From Pterobdella sp. o SKG-2022 (lineage: Eukaryota > Annelida > Clitellata > Hirudinida > Piscicolidae), in assembly GCA_964035795.1 (NCBI GenBank), contig OZ038320.1, positions 3,349,896 through 3,413,895 of the forward strand: DNA of 64,000 nt. The letters are read 5' to 3'. The notes beneath the pieces are model-generated. The model did no database searches, was not told the DNA's origin, and worked only from the letters and a program-made list of their open reading frames with translations. Each line of letters opens with the position of its first letter. The first letter of the stretch is position 1. This document shows, in pieces, positions 1 to 36,475 of the stretch. The translations under genes were made by a program, and so were the position numbers.

Positions 1-3000
1 TTTGATGTCCTCACCACCTTTTCCAAGTCCTCTCCCCTCATCATCACCTCTTTTGGGGATCCTTTCTCTGGTCTGGATGCAGTAAACGTGATGATGGTAT
101 ACAGATTTCAATAGTAGCTTGATGATTCCAGTGTAGCGTTGTTTAAAATTTATTTTTTCGAAAATTTTTACGTAAGTTTATCAGATTTGGAATACATTTA
201 AAAACAGCAAAAATATCTATAATTTTAGATAGCTTTAGCCTTTCTATATTTATTGTTCTGTTAATAATAGTGTTAAATTTGAACGACTAATGACATAATT
301 GCCTTCAAATTGTTCATTTAATAATTGTTTAACTAAAATGGTTAACGACATAATCACCTAACGAGGTGACATCTCTTCATGTTGAACTTTTTGGCACACA
401 ACCTCATATCCTGCCAGCTGTTGTGCCCACCCCCAAACCACAATATCAGCTTGGTGCACTTTTCTAATAGCGGTAGTATCTGTGTTTTGGTGGTGTGGGA
501 GTGTGGTGTGATGTGTGCATTTAGAAAATTTTTGTGTTAAGAGCGTGTGGTGAATGTGATTTTTCTGCGTTATTGAAGTTTTTGGTAAACTTTTATTTAA
601 AATAATCCTGTTTACCCAAGCTTCAAATTACTGAATTATTGAATGTACAAGTTAGAAAATATGTTCATTTCAACATAAGTTATTACTTCTTTCTTCAATA
701 CCCTATAAAAACATTAAACGGCAAAAATGATCCTTTGAGGTATAATCTAAAATGATCAACACACCCACAATGAACCATACCGACCCTTCCCAATACCTTA
801 GGAGGTAATACAGAGGATCCTTTAGGAAGTGCAATAGAAGGCCTAGAGGTTTGTTGGAAGACACACATGGCATCTGCTTCACTCGACGTCACTACTACGT
901 CTTGGTGAGACTTTGGTGTGTTTTTGTTGTTGTTCTTTTTATTGCTGCTTGTCTTTTTGCTCATTGTTAAGAGGTTATATCCGAATAAACCACACACGTC
1001 CGAGCTGTGTGTGATGGTAGTAATGGTACATAAGACATAGTGCCTAATAATAACTAAATAGCATGAACACCAAGATTTTGAATCCAGTTTAACCCCACTA
1101 TACTGAGTGGCCAGGTTTACTCCATTTACAAAAATTGTCTTGCAATTCCATATAAAAATAATATCAATAAAGAAATAATAATAGGATATTAATTTAGATC
1201 CATGATGTTTGATAACTATTTATTCAAATCAAAGCAAATCAATTCAAATATAAGGGTCAAACACCATCGCAAATAAATTCCTTTAAATGCAGTCAATTTC
1301 TACAGTTTTTTATATGTAATTAAAATATATAATAAAAATAATAATAATAATAAATAATGTATTACCAAAAATTTCATAATAATTTATTACCGATGAATAT
1401 GTGCTATTATTTACTGAATTTTTTCTATTATCAAATCAGTACAATTAATTTATTATTAACTCATCATGACTTACAACCTGGGTATAACAGTTGTTTTCAC
1501 AATAGTCTTCCTAACCACGTCTTCAATAGAATCTTCAACATCATAATTACCCTTATCAGTTACTTCTTCAGTATTTTGTGAAAGGTTATCAGCAGTATCA
1601 TCGGGTTTGCACTCTTTAAATGTGTTTTCAGTAAGTTTTTGTCCACTACCAGCAAGTTCGGTAGGTTGAACTTCTTTATCATTTAATCTCTCAATTTTTT
1701 CTACATTATCATTTGGTTTAGAATCATCAACTTCATCACAACTCTCAACAAAAGATTTTGTTGATAATGGATGGGTACCACTACTTGGATCAACTTTTAG
1801 ACCCACATCAGAACAATCTTTCTTAATAACAGAGATTGATTGATCAGTGATCAAGTTAGTATCCAAACCAATGGATAAATCATCACTAATTGTTTCAACA
1901 GTGAGTATTTTAACAGCAACAAGGGTGTTTTTGAACGAGTAGAAAGGCAATATCAGGCTGCATAAGTCTTCAGAGGCTTTGATGTTGAATGCATTGAGTG
2001 TTGAAGCGTGTAAGTGCTGTGTTGGATAGTAATAATAATAATAATAATAACAAAGGTAGTTCAAAAAATTCATATTTTCAATAATTTTTTTTATATAACT
2101 TACACATCAAGGTTTTGAAAAACTATAGAAATGTATGCTTAAAGGTAAATAATTTATAATTTTGAGATGAAACTAGCTAAACCATGTTAAAAAGCATTTT
2201 GATTATAAAAGTAAATATATTTCTAATTTTAATTAATTAATTAAATCATTTATAATGGTACTATTATTCTATAAATAATCACCTGTAAATCTAAATCAAT
2301 CAATAATCTGTTGAGCTTTTCCTTGTCACATTTATCTATAGAAACTGAATGATTGTATATTTCTTGGGCTTCTTTGTTTTCCTTGCTATCTGTGATGTTT
2401 TCAGTAGAAGTATTTTCCCTGAAACACATGGCAGGTAGTCTGGAAGAATTATATAGTTGTATTGACGTGACTGCTGATTGGTGAGCTGTAACGATGGTGG
2501 TACAATTGTTGAGTGTATTACAATACAATACAACTACGAATAAGATTAAAATGGCCTTAACTTTAGGAGTTTTTATACAATAAAGAGGGTGGCCATAATA
2601 ATGTTGACTTGAAGAGTTTCAATTAAATTAAACAATGAGTATGATTTTAAGTGTGTCAGCTTCAATGCAACAAAAATGCTGAGTATGATTTTTTTAAGTT
2701 GACTCCAAGATTTCGGAAACAATATAAGAAAATGATGAAAAATATTTTCACAAAACAAACCGTTTTTTGTTATTTAAAATATTTTCAAACTCCAAAGAGC
2801 TTTCAACAAACTGATTCCAAGAGCCGGCTTTCATACAGTTTTCACATACAAAGTAACCTGAAATAATTAATTATTGATTATATAAATACTGTGTTAACTC
2901 CTTGAAGTGTCAACGTTTATTATGATTATGCATTACTAGTTGTATATCAACAAGGCTAGCCAATGAGGCACATATATAATAAAATTCTATCATTATTAGC

Positions 3001-3455
3001 TTACCAGTAGTACTATTGATATGGACTTTTGAAAGGCAGTCAAGTTTTAGTTTAGACCGAGAATGTTTGAGGCAAGAAGTGGAAAGACATGTGAAATTTT
3101 CTTGGTAGCTTAATCTCAAACGATTTAAGAATTGTGTCATTTCTTTTTTGTTCACCACTTCCAACTCCAACTGTTGAACATTTTAGAATTTCATATTTAT
3201 CACAAAATTCATAAAAATTTTCGAAATCAATTATTTGAATATAATTTATTGTTCTTAATGTTTTTATTGAAATGGCACCATCACCTTTTTGTTGATTGTG
3301 GCGGATACTTTTTCACTTTTTTCTTCGCAACTATTCCTACAACTCGTTGAAAATTCATTATTCAAAGAATTTTTAAAATTATAAAGACGTTTCGTAACGT
3401 TTTTGAGTCCACAAGCATTGTCAATAACAAGCTTAAGTTGATGCAATTGTATCAT
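1..3455 (-). CDS. TWNK: Twinkle mitochondrial DNA helicase, N-terminal part (runs off left edge)
   Basis: Replicative helicase of the mitochondrial nucleoid. Exons read on the minus strand: 3455-3285, 3170-3005, 2857-2761, 2418-2283, 2016-1478, 1004-797, 479-358, 72-<1; all have GT-AG borders and every junction keeps phase. An in-frame TAA lies two codons upstream of the 3455 ATG. The short first exon is basic and could carry a mitochondrial presequence. Exons 2-3 encode the CHC2-like zinc/primase fold (INSTTGYFVCENCMKAGSW aligns to the FLCMTC region of human Twinkle). Exons 4-6 cover the primase/TOPRIM-like part (VVVTSSEADA, LPKGSSVLPP), exon 7 has LILWFG and KRCHLVR, and exon 8 RGEDLEKVVRTS. 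The RecA-like helicase domain lies outside the window. Exon 5 carries an acidic Ser/Asp/Glu-rich insert of about 120-130 residues that vertebrate Twinkle lacks. Family assignment comes from remembered human Twinkle; the exon chain is read directly. Confidence 0.86.
2515..2600 (+). repeat. Truncated relic of a LINE 3' tail in a TWNK intron
   Basis: The stretch beginning with two ACAAT-type repeats resembles the left (3') end of the minus-strand LINE at 48665. Shared features are tandem ATACA units, then ACGAATA, a GATTA block and an AACT...GAGTTT block, about 75% identical by eye over roughly 58 bases. It lies in the intron between exons 2418-2283 and 2857-2761. Probably a 5'-truncated insertion; a chance AT-rich match is possible. 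Confidence 0.35.
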
Positions 3456-3860
3456 CGTTTAAAAAGATCTCAAAATTTAATTTTATAAAAATAAAAATTT
3501 ATTTCAGAAAACAGAATATGAGTAAGCCATGAACTTATATTGTATTTACATGACACTTGTTACATAATAAAGTTGAACCGAGCGGCAAAACAAAGAATTT
3601 CCAATGAAACAAGAAAACACATTATTTGTGATTTCTTGTTATATAACTAAGTTTTTTGATATGCTAACTTATTATATAACATCATATTTTTAAAACTGCG
3701 TTGGTTCAAAAATTTGAAAAATTTTGATAGAGATTCAATTAAGACATGAAACTGTAGTAGCTGCTTTGTAATGTATTTGAATTTTTTCAGCAGTAGAATC
3801 GCAAAAATTTCATAGACATTTTTTTTTCAATAAAGTTAATTTTATTCCTATTTAAAAAAA

Positions 3861-3975
3861 AATTTTGTACCTCCACTTGATAATGTAAGTTCATCTTATA
3901 AAAAGCTCCGTGGAATAAAATAAACCCCTAAAAGTGTTTTTATTTGAATATTTACGTTAGGCTCAAAAAATTTAA
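3861..3975 (+). repeat. Stem-loop repeat family, copy a
   Basis: Contains CACTTGATAATGTAAG, a 5-base loop, CTTAT, then AAAAAGCT, followed by AAAGTGTTT and a TTTGAATATTTACG-like end. It is about 85% identical by eye to copy b at 5044-5157 over roughly 113 bases, and its core matches the palindromic copies at 7399 and 10583. Confidence 0.6.
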
Positions 3976-5043
3976 ATTTCTGTCTTACTTGAAGTTCCAT
4001 ATGTTGGCATTTTATCTGCCCTTTAAGACGACCAAACGGTCGTCTATCGTTTATGTCATTTAGGAAATTTGGTTCGTGTCATATAATAAATACTTTGTGT
4101 TGTCTTTACTTTTAGATTCAGGATATCATACTTCATCAGTTTAGCTTTGCTTTGATAGGGTTACTAAGTTCTTGAAACCTGTTTACTGCGCTAGTTCTAT
4201 GATTTATATATGCGGTCGATATTTCAATGTTACACACGTATAAAAACAAAACTGTTAAAAATTTTAACATATATGAGAAAATTTTTATACATGTAAAACC
4301 ATCCTCATTTCTTTTCTGGACTTGGGAACGGCAATGGTGAAATGGAAGGGTATCATCTGGTCAAAAAAAAAGCACTGCTCGATCGGTGGGAGTAAAAATT
4401 AGTATAAGAGCAGTAGCGGTTCGAATAAAAGAACAAAATAGTAGGAGATTAGATAAGAAGGACTGAGCGGAAAAAAATGGAAAGTTTGGAAGTTTAAAAA
4501 AGATGATATGGGAAAAAAAATTTTCTTTTCACAAAACTCGGTCATGATTACAATATATTGCAGTTCATTCAATTTGGAAAATGCGTTAATTTTTATAAAC
4601 AATGAATAGATGAGTCATGATAACTTCCATTAAAGTGGTATTTTCCCACTTTTGATGACTTGTCACATCGTATCATTGTCTCACCCCTTGTCGCATTCAC
4701 GTCGCCTGTATTCTACACCTGCTTCATGTTTTTATCGAATAGATTTTTGAATGTTAATAAAAAATTAGAAGAAAATATCATTTTTCTATCAAGAAAAACT
4801 CCATTCGACTGTAGATCACCAATCAATAATCTTTGTGAACCATTCTAGTTGTAACTTTGACAACGGAAAAGCTTCGTAACTTAAACTAACTAGTGTTCTG
4901 AAATAATACTCATTCTAGTTACTTAAGTATATTGAACCAAGTATCTTCGATGTTTATTTTGTATAAAGAAAAAAAACAGTTTTATAAGTTTGCTAATGCA
5001 CATACCATATTGAATAACTAAAAAAAACTAATGGATAAATTAG

Positions 5044-5157
5044 AATTTTTGTACCTCCACTTGATAATGTAAGTTTATCTTACAAATAGCCTCATGGAAT
5101 AAAATAAACTCCAAAAAGTGTTTTAATTTGAACATTTATTTTTGGCTCAAAAAATTG
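5044..5157 (+). repeat. Stem-loop repeat family, copy b
   Basis: Same order of blocks as copy a, including CCTCCACTTGATAATGTAAG and GGAATAAAATAAAC, then AAAGTGTTT. The stem GTAAG/CTTAC is perfect here. Confidence 0.6.
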
Positions 5158-5571
5158 AAAAAACATAAATATTCTAATAATTGTATTTAATTATTTATTT
5201 CTCATTTAAAAAAAAATAAATAATAATCGTCTAGCTTAAGTAAATACTGAAAGTTATTTGAACACCAAAGGTAATTTTATTAAGTACAAAGCTTTTTGTT
5301 AACAAAGAATAATAAATAATAAATCAAAGATAAACAAACTTGATTTACAAAAAATCTAGAAATTTAATTGAAATTCAAATTTTTGATACAAATTATAAAT
5401 GAATTTCATTCAAATAAAATTTCATTAATAAAAGTTATTAGTTTATAATTATAGTAGTTAATAACTTTTGAAAATAAAGTTAAGCGCTAAAAATAAATTA
5501 CCTATAAATAGTTTTAAAATCCTACTTCAAGCTCGTTCTTATTCGTGTTTAGATAATTTTGCGTTTAATAA

Positions 5572-19946
<14,375 letters not shown>

Positions 19947-21489
19947 TATTTATGATAAAACTAATTCATTTTTATGATAAAAATAATTGTTATTTTTGAC
20001 TTCAATAACAAAATAGCTCAAAATCAGATTTGCACTAATATGTAAAATATTACAAAGATTAGGCCAAAGATTTTGTGAACAAAACTTGTGATATCGATCT
20101 CTAAATAGAAAAAATTGAAGATTAAGAATGTGTGAAACTGCACAAATGTATTATAAATGAAGTTTATCTGGCAACTCTGTAGTGTGGACATTTGTAAGTA
20201 CGGGGTTCATCTATTATACACCAATCTACTGATTAGTTACTCACCTATTTAAGAATATAATAAAATGATGAATCTTCATAGCAGCTGTATACAAAGAAAC
20301 AATACTTTGTAAGCTGGAGGCCCTAACATTAAAATATTCCGACTTTGTGGCATGTTTGTGAAGATTTTTCCACTTCATCAGCTTTACGAAAAGTTTTCAA
20401 GTTATTGCATTAAATTTCACTTAAATTCAATGATGTTTTTTTGATTATTTGTAAAAAAAACTCATTCTTTTGATATATTTGAAAGTAAATATAGCATTAA
20501 TAATATTGGAAACAACAATATGCAATAAAAACAATTATTTTCAGACATAATGATCGGTCCAAAAAAAGATGAAAAGGTCAGATCGTTCAAGATCTAATTA
20601 CTATTTCAATTAAATAAATTTATTCCAACTAAACTGCTAACGCCAGTTACAATATAGAAATGATGTTACACAATTTACGACATAATTAACCTGCATCATA
20701 CTCTTGGAGCTATTTAAATTGATATAACTTTTAAAGTAAAAGGTAACTCAATGTAAGGTTCTTAAGATATTAATAAAATATATACATATATAAACGTGTA
20801 CATAACTAATTTATTTATAACGTGACATAAAATCTTGATCCTTAAGCTGCCTAAGCTTAAAAAGATAAAGGTAGGTAGATACAATGCTACCATTGCAGAT
20901 AGATATCACTAAATGCAGATAGACAGATATCTATTACTACAGATATAGACAAATATCTACCTACCTGTATCTCAAAATGCTTGATAAAAGGAATTCTCTC
21001 ATTGGAAATATAAATTGTCTTTACATCGGAAAATCCAGCATTTAACTTATTAGATTATTATGTTAGTATTAGCAAAACTATGATATTTATATACTCATAA
21101 CTAATGAGCTATTACTAATGATAAACCACAAAAAAAAACACTTTCTTTTATAACATATAAGTTACATTTAACGTCAACTCATATGTTAATTTATATATTT
21201 TATGTACAGGTAACAATAGTTGAGTTCACTAAGAGCTATGTAACGGCAAATAAGGAAAATTAAAGATCGAAAGTTACTGACAATGAGATGATGTCATGAA
21301 AGAGATAATAACAATAATAATAGCATTATTATGATTATTAATATTATTAACAATAAGAACATTTATTTATAGAAGATGGTTCGTCAAAAGTACATAGATT
21401 AAATAAATTTCTTGCTTCTAGTAGATGTATGCGAGAATATTCCAACAGTATTATTATTTTTATTATTACTGTTATTATTATTATTGTTG
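19947..21489. other. Convergent intergenic region between PPIP5K and CNOT3
   Basis: AT-rich DNA between the two stop codons, with no credible exon on either strand. A minus-strand AATAAA (TTTATT near 21362-21371) is about 120 bases past the CNOT3 stop and is a plausible poly(A) signal. A small inverted repeat lies at 20868-20966. Confidence 0.5.
20868..20966. repeat. Inverted repeat with 13-base arms
   Basis: AGGTAGGTAGATA at the left pairs with TATCTACCTACCT at the right around a loop of about 72 bases containing GATATC-like repeats. Could be a hairpin or a small decayed element. Confidence 0.45.
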
Positions 21490-30966
<9,477 letters not shown>

Positions 30967-31566
30967 TTTTTTATATGAGCCCAATACGTAAATTTCAGCA
31001 TCGCTAGAAACGGAAAATAGGCGATTGAGGTCTGCGCATAGTGGTTCAGCCGAGATACAAGAATAATTTAAAGTCAAATGTTGATTTAAAATATGCATTC
31101 GTTTCCAAAACGGATAATTTGGTTAATCATAATATTCCAATCAAACGCCTAATCTTTCAAATTTTTATTAAAATGTACCAAAATGGAATCCAAAAAACAT
31201 CCATACAGATCGGGGATGGCCAATCTATATCATGATTGATTTAGTTCACCTCATTTTTGTAAATCAAATATACTCATGAAAAAAAATATTAATCGATGAA
31301 ACTATGAAAATTGCTTTTTTTAATGACGAACTAACATTATAAAAACATGAAAGCTAGAAATATGCTGGGTTTTACGTAAAATCTAAGTATCGCGTATTGC
31401 CAATGTTTATGATGTTATTTAAATGTTTAATTGAATAAAAAAAAACGTTTATTTGATTTTGAAAGAACTAACGAATATTTTATATCTTTTAATAAACATT
31501 GAAAACGTTCAATTTAGTTAAATCAATAAATTTTTAAAAAAAGTTTTACAAAAATAAAAATTATAA
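30967..31566. promoter_or_regulatory. Region between NDUFAF3 3' end and CNOT3 start
   Basis: About 600 bases separate the NDUFAF3 stop (31567) from the CNOT3 start (30966), both on the minus strand. It must hold the NDUFAF3 3' UTR end (TTTATT near 31450 is a possible minus-strand AATAAA) and the CNOT3 promoter and 5' UTR. No open frame in it looks conserved. Confidence 0.4.
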
Positions 31567-32807
31567 TCACATAAAAAATCCCTCAGCTTCCAAAACTTCT
31601 GTGGGAGGAATAAAAGCCCCTGCAATGTAACGCTTTTCAGCATTCAGAAAGTTATAAACAGACAAAGCTTGGTCCTGCAAAAAATGATACTGTTCTTAAA
31701 CCTGATTCACACTTATCACAACTATTCACATGAAATATTTATTGATAAATTTATTGAAGTTTCATGAGGCTGATCATAATTTCTTAATTTTTATGAAATA
31801 AAAATAAGCATTTGAAAAATAACTATTCTATTCAAATACATTATAGACCTAAAAGCAATTAATATGATATGATATAATAATATTAGAATGATATATGGTC
31901 AAATCAGTAAGCGCTACTTATATATGTCCACCAAATCAAAAAAAATTTTCATACTGTAGACAAAATTTCTGTGTTGATCTTATGCTTTCTGAGGTATTTG
32001 ATAACTTCAGAGTTGATGCTTTGAATCTTTTCATAATTTCCAACTCCCAGAACTAACAATTCTGCATGCAAATGGTACTAGATGAAAACACAATGAACAT
32101 ATTTAGTTTAAAATATCATTAATAACATAAGATTAAATTTCAAAATTTAATCTACATAAAAAAACTTAATTAAAATAAAGAAAAGATATCAAATAAATGA
32201 ATTCAAAATTAATATTACCAAGTTTTGGGTCTAACATAGTGAAAAGTCTAAGAGAATCTGGTGAAACATCTTCTATGTTTTTAACCTGTGAAGTTGAAAT
32301 AATATAAAATCAGTGCTTAAATAGAAAATGAGTGAAGCATAAATGATTATATTTAGAAAATGAAATAGAAACTTACATTCCATTGAAGAATAGATTTAGG
32401 GAAAATTACACAAGGACCTATCACCTGAATACCTTGAAAGATTATTGAAACCATTTGAAATATCAGAACAATATGGATTTGACATAGTGAAAAAATACCG
32501 TTTAAAAATTAAGATATGAAAGTAAAAACCATTAGTTAATGTGAGGCCAGTGGGTGAATATGATTCAATAAAAATGCCTTCATATTCTTGGTTCAAAAAC
32601 GTTACAGATGTTTTGAACTGTGATAGTTCTCCATCATCATCCAAATTTGTTATTGTTCGTATCACCTGCTTACTCAGAAAAATATTTACTTTTTAGAATA
32701 ATTGTTTTTTTGAATTTTGCAATTTTGCAAGTTGAAATTTTTTCTTACTTTTTGAAAAAAGAAAGTTTTAAAAGATTGTTTGGTAAATGCTTTAGCAGCG
32801 ATCTCAT
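31567..32807 (-). CDS. NDUFAF3: Complex I assembly factor NDUFAF3, complete
   Basis: Mitochondrial factor needed for early assembly of the Q-module of respiratory complex I, working with NDUFAF4 on a subcomplex that includes NDUFS7. Exons on the minus strand: 32807-32749, 32672-32530, 32432-32377, 32285-32219, 32061-31955, 31674-31567; phases match throughout; 179 residues (human 184). The first exon gives a short basic, amphipathic start (MRSLLKHLPNN) typical of a mitochondrial presequence. Conserved blocks: FIESYSPTGLTL (human YIDSYNSRGFTI), NGIQVIGPCVIFPKSILQWN, ELLVLGVGNYEKI, ALSVYNFLNAEKRYIAGAFI, then a short tail ending in FFM. The acceptors of exons 2 and 3 are weak but are the only ones that keep frame. 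Head to head with NDUFS7. Confidence 0.93.
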
Positions 32808-33170
32808 CTTACTAACATCAAATGTTTAACATTGGATGTAATCCCTAACATCGTATATTTAAAAGTAAATGTTTTTAGAAAATATTTCAAATTTAATTTC
32901 AACTAACTATGATTTTTTTTTAACTTTTATTTCTTCAGTTAAAATTTCAAAGTTATTTATTTTTATTTTTGGATAAATCGTCGTTGCAAGGTTAAAATTT
33001 TATTTTTGCGTTAAGGTTTGCTGTTTTATTCAGTTTTTATTTTATTATAATTGTTCCCGGAAAATTTTTTTTGAAAATATATTCTATAATTCACACTCGA
33101 TAGAAGAAAAAACAAAAAACGAGATTATTTATAAATTTAAGTAGTTACGGCGGATATTATTTCATTACAG
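32808..33170. promoter_or_regulatory. Putative bidirectional promoter of NDUFAF3 and NDUFS7
   Basis: Only 363 bases lie between the two divergent start codons, so both transcripts must start inside this AT-rich segment or share it. No convincing TATA box is seen; NDUFS7 may have a non-coding first exon here, because ATTACAG directly precedes its ATG like an acceptor. Confidence 0.6.
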
Positions 33171-35149
33171 ATGCTTCCAATCTTAGAATACAGAGGTTTT
33201 CGATCTTTAGCTTTATTGGCTAAAAATGAAAAAGGGTTATCATGTCTTTTGAACGTAACAGCTTTTCAAAATCAAGCAAAGTAAGTGCACTGTTTTGAAA
33301 ACTGAAGCAAATTGAAGTAAATAAAAAATAAAGTCATTATAAGGCTCAAAAATTGAAAATATCTTATCATACTCAGAATATAAATATATTTTTTTGCTAT
33401 ATGAAAAAAGCTGACCAACAACAAATTATTTCAGAAAAAAAATTTCAACACAAGAACCTCCACAATACCCACCTCAAAAGGTGGAAAGAAAGCCCTACAG
33501 TCCCTTCCAAGTCAAACTTTCTTCAGATAATACAGTTGACTATGCTCTTGCTAGAGTTGATGATCTTATAAACTGGGCCAGGAAGGTTAGTATTCTTTAT
33601 TATTTTCTCAAATACAATAATTATAGTAGATGTATTTGGTACATTATTACTATATTAGATAAAATATATTTATTTTGAAAAAAAATTCTATAAGTTAGAT
33701 TTTATCATTAAACACACTTGTGATTATGATCCCACATAACCAAATATCCACTCAGAGCTCTTTGTGGCCACTGACTTTTGGACTAGCTTGCTGTGCCATT
33801 GAGATGATGCACTTTGCTGCTCCCAGATATGATATGGATAGGTCAGGTTCACATAGATAAGCTTTATTGAATGGGTAGAAACTTGAGGTGCAATATAGAT
33901 GGGTGATGTATAAGGTAGTGGGCAAATAAAATATATTAGATAATAGATGGGGGATTATGATAGATGAATGTATGTGCTATGTTAATGAAAATAGGTGCAT
34001 AGTAGAAAAATGAGTTGTTCAGATATAAGTTATATACATAGCTAGATAAATGATTGTATCTATCAAGAAATAAGTTAGATTGATATATTAGCTGGTTGAA
34101 CAAAACTCAAAAATCAGACATATTAAATGCTATTTATAGTTACAATAAGTTTTTATTCCTTTGATTCATTTGCCATTTATTATATTGTAAGGAATCACCA
34201 CCAACTCCAACACAATTCTTCACACAACCAACCCTTCACCCACCACTTCCACAAACAGGTATGGAGTGGTGTTCAGAGCAAGTCCTCGTCAAGCAGACTG
34301 CATCATTGTTGCAGGAACCCTCACAAACAAGATGGCTCCTGCTTTAAGGAGGGTTGGTTGGGGTCTAAATGGATTTGTGTGTACTTATATACTGAGGATC
34401 GTAGATGCCATGATTGTTAGGTGCTGCTATCATAGTTCTTATTGTAAAACCTAGGGCCTTTGAAAGATTTTCCAGTCACTATTAATATATATATATATTT
34501 TTTTTCAATGACACCTTAACCTATTTTCATTAATTAGTTTTATTAAAAGGTAAAGCTTTATGTAAGGCATCTCAACTTTTAAGTTATTCTATTTATATCA
34601 CAACTCTCTAAGGAACACTCAATCCTTCTCCACTACTTTTTTTTATAATAAGCACCTTTTACATCTGTCTTATAATAAATACCCACAAACTCCTCCTTCT
34701 TATAATAAACACCAACTACGTACTACCATCATAGATCTACGACCAGATGCCCGATCCTAGGTGGGTTATTTCAATGGGCTCATGTGCCAATGGGGGAGGC
34801 TACTACCATTACGCATATTCAGTTGTCAGAGGCTGTGATCGGGTGATTCCAGTCGATATCTATGTCCCTGGTTGGTTTGTGTGCTTTTGGAGGGAGGTTT
34901 GGTGGTTATGTAGATGGATGATAAATAGCTAGATAGGTGAATAGATAGATAAGAATAGAGAAAAAGAGTAATAAATAGATAGATAGAAAGAAAGAGGTAA
35001 ATAAGTAAAAAAATAGATACTTAAATCAATAGTACAACCTCTATTACTCAGGCTGTCCCCCGTCGGCAGAAGCTCTGATGTACGCTGTGTTGCAGCTTCA
35101 GAAGAAGATAAAGAGGATGAAGACTTCACAAATATGGTACAGGAGATAA
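33171..35149 (+). CDS. NDUFS7: NADH dehydrogenase iron-sulfur protein 7 (PSST subunit of complex I), complete
   Basis: Core subunit of mitochondrial complex I; it carries cluster N2 and passes electrons to ubiquinone. Exons: 33171-33280, 33435-33585, 33756-33841, 34259-34352, 34735-34870, 35052-35149; all phases match; 224 residues (human 213). The N-terminal 60 or so residues are variable and look like a mitochondrial targeting region. Conserved parts include [80 protein letters not shown] and a final exon ending QIWYRR. All four cluster ligands are visible: the CC pair, the Cys of GSCANGG and the Cys of [10 protein letters not shown] possible AATAAA lies at 35340-35345. Confidence 0.98.
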
Positions 35150-36475
35150 GGAGGAGTTGGGTTTCTTTTACAGATTTATATATGAAGGGAGAGGTGTTAT
35201 GTTGGTTTATGAGGAATATAATGTGCGATTTATAACGATAAATGTTGTAGCAAGATAATAATGTTAAGATTTGTTATTTTCATTATGAGCATTGGTTTTT
35301 TGGCACGCTGTATAATCTATAACGTTTTTTAAGCGTTGAAATAAAGTTAATTTAAACGTCTTTGCTACTATTTAGCATCAGTTATATATGCAAATCAGGA
35401 TGTTCTTCTTGAGTATAAATCAAGTTCCAGCAAAATAAAACTTCTTTGATCAATTTAGTAGCTATTTAAACAAAACGATAACTGCAATGGTGTTTGAAAT
35501 TTAGTCGAGATAAAAAAGTTTAATGCTCTTATAGGCCAAAATGAAGAAACTTCTCCATAACTGCTATTTCGCTTTTTAGACCGTATCTAATTTACTTTTT
35601 ATTGTAGTGATTCTCTTTTTTTTTGTTTTTCACTAGAGGTTGCCAAAGTACGAGTTTTGGGGTTATTTCTTTTAGATGATAAGCACAATGACCGGAATCT
35701 CTCAAAGGTGTGTTTTTTTGGTTTTTCAGCTTTTTTTTCTTGCGAGTTGACATAGAGCTTTCTATAAAAATGTTTGCAACTAAGCTTGATGTGGACTGCT
35801 TTGGTTAGATGTTGAGGTAGTATTGTGTAGAAGCAACCACGAAAAAATGGCGTCTATGTTTTCTCTTGTTTAAGAAATAAAGGTAAGCCACTTAGAGGTA
35901 TAAATATAGATAATTAATTGAAACGTATTTTTCCACCGTGTTAAAATCGCCTCAATTTGTTGGTTTTATTTATTATACATTGAATTAGATTGAAAAACTC
36001 AATTTCATATCTCCAATGTGAAACTATTGTAGATAATCATTATATCAGATTATCGATATCACCTTGCGAATTTATCAAAGCTCTTGATATTTATTTGAAA
36101 ATGAAAAAAAAACGGTTCATAATTTTAAAATAATTTACGAGTAAATTGAAGAGATTGAAATTTGAATGTTAAATGGGTTTAGGTCAAACAATACTATTAA
36201 TAATGGTGATAGGAGGAAGGAGAAACATAATTGAGATCATTAGACGACACAAAAACATAAAATCACATTGAAAGCTCCAAAATTGTGATGATAATAATAA
36301 CATCATAAAAAATAAAAAGAATATTCATAACAATGTACGAACTTCGTTTTAACAATATTTCACCCAGAGAGTTTCAAGATTGAAGCTATTTTGATTAGAT
36401 TACATTTATGAAGTCAAAACCCAAACAAACTGCTCAAAGTGAATTCTAATTATTTTTAATTGGATAACAAGTAGG
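35150..36475. other. Convergent intergenic region between NDUFS7 and PEX10
   Basis: 1.3 kb between the two stop codons. It holds a possible NDUFS7 poly(A) signal at 35340-35345. No credible exon, RNA gene or clear repeat seen. Confidence 0.45.

Larger units (their letters stand above)
3456..5571. promoter_or_regulatory. Intergenic region between divergent TWNK and PPIP5K
   Basis: TWNK is read leftward from 3455 and PPIP5K rightward from 5572, so this 2.1 kb AT-rich stretch must hold the upstream regions of both. I see no credible exon in it. It contains two similar copies (3861-3975 and 5044-5157) of the stem-loop repeat family and a weaker related motif near 4850-4880. No clear TATA box or initiator can be assigned by eye. 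Confidence 0.4.

Noticed and set aside
1..455. Plus-strand exons of a separate gene at the left edge (open frames at 1-110 and 400-455)
   Set aside because: The minus strand gives phase-consistent Twinkle exons over the same bases with conserved residues; the plus frames are shadows.
32341..32665. Single-exon 89-residue gene at the NDUFAF3 locus
   Set aside because: The frame runs past a donor at 32530; phase and homology place it as NDUFAF3 exon 2.
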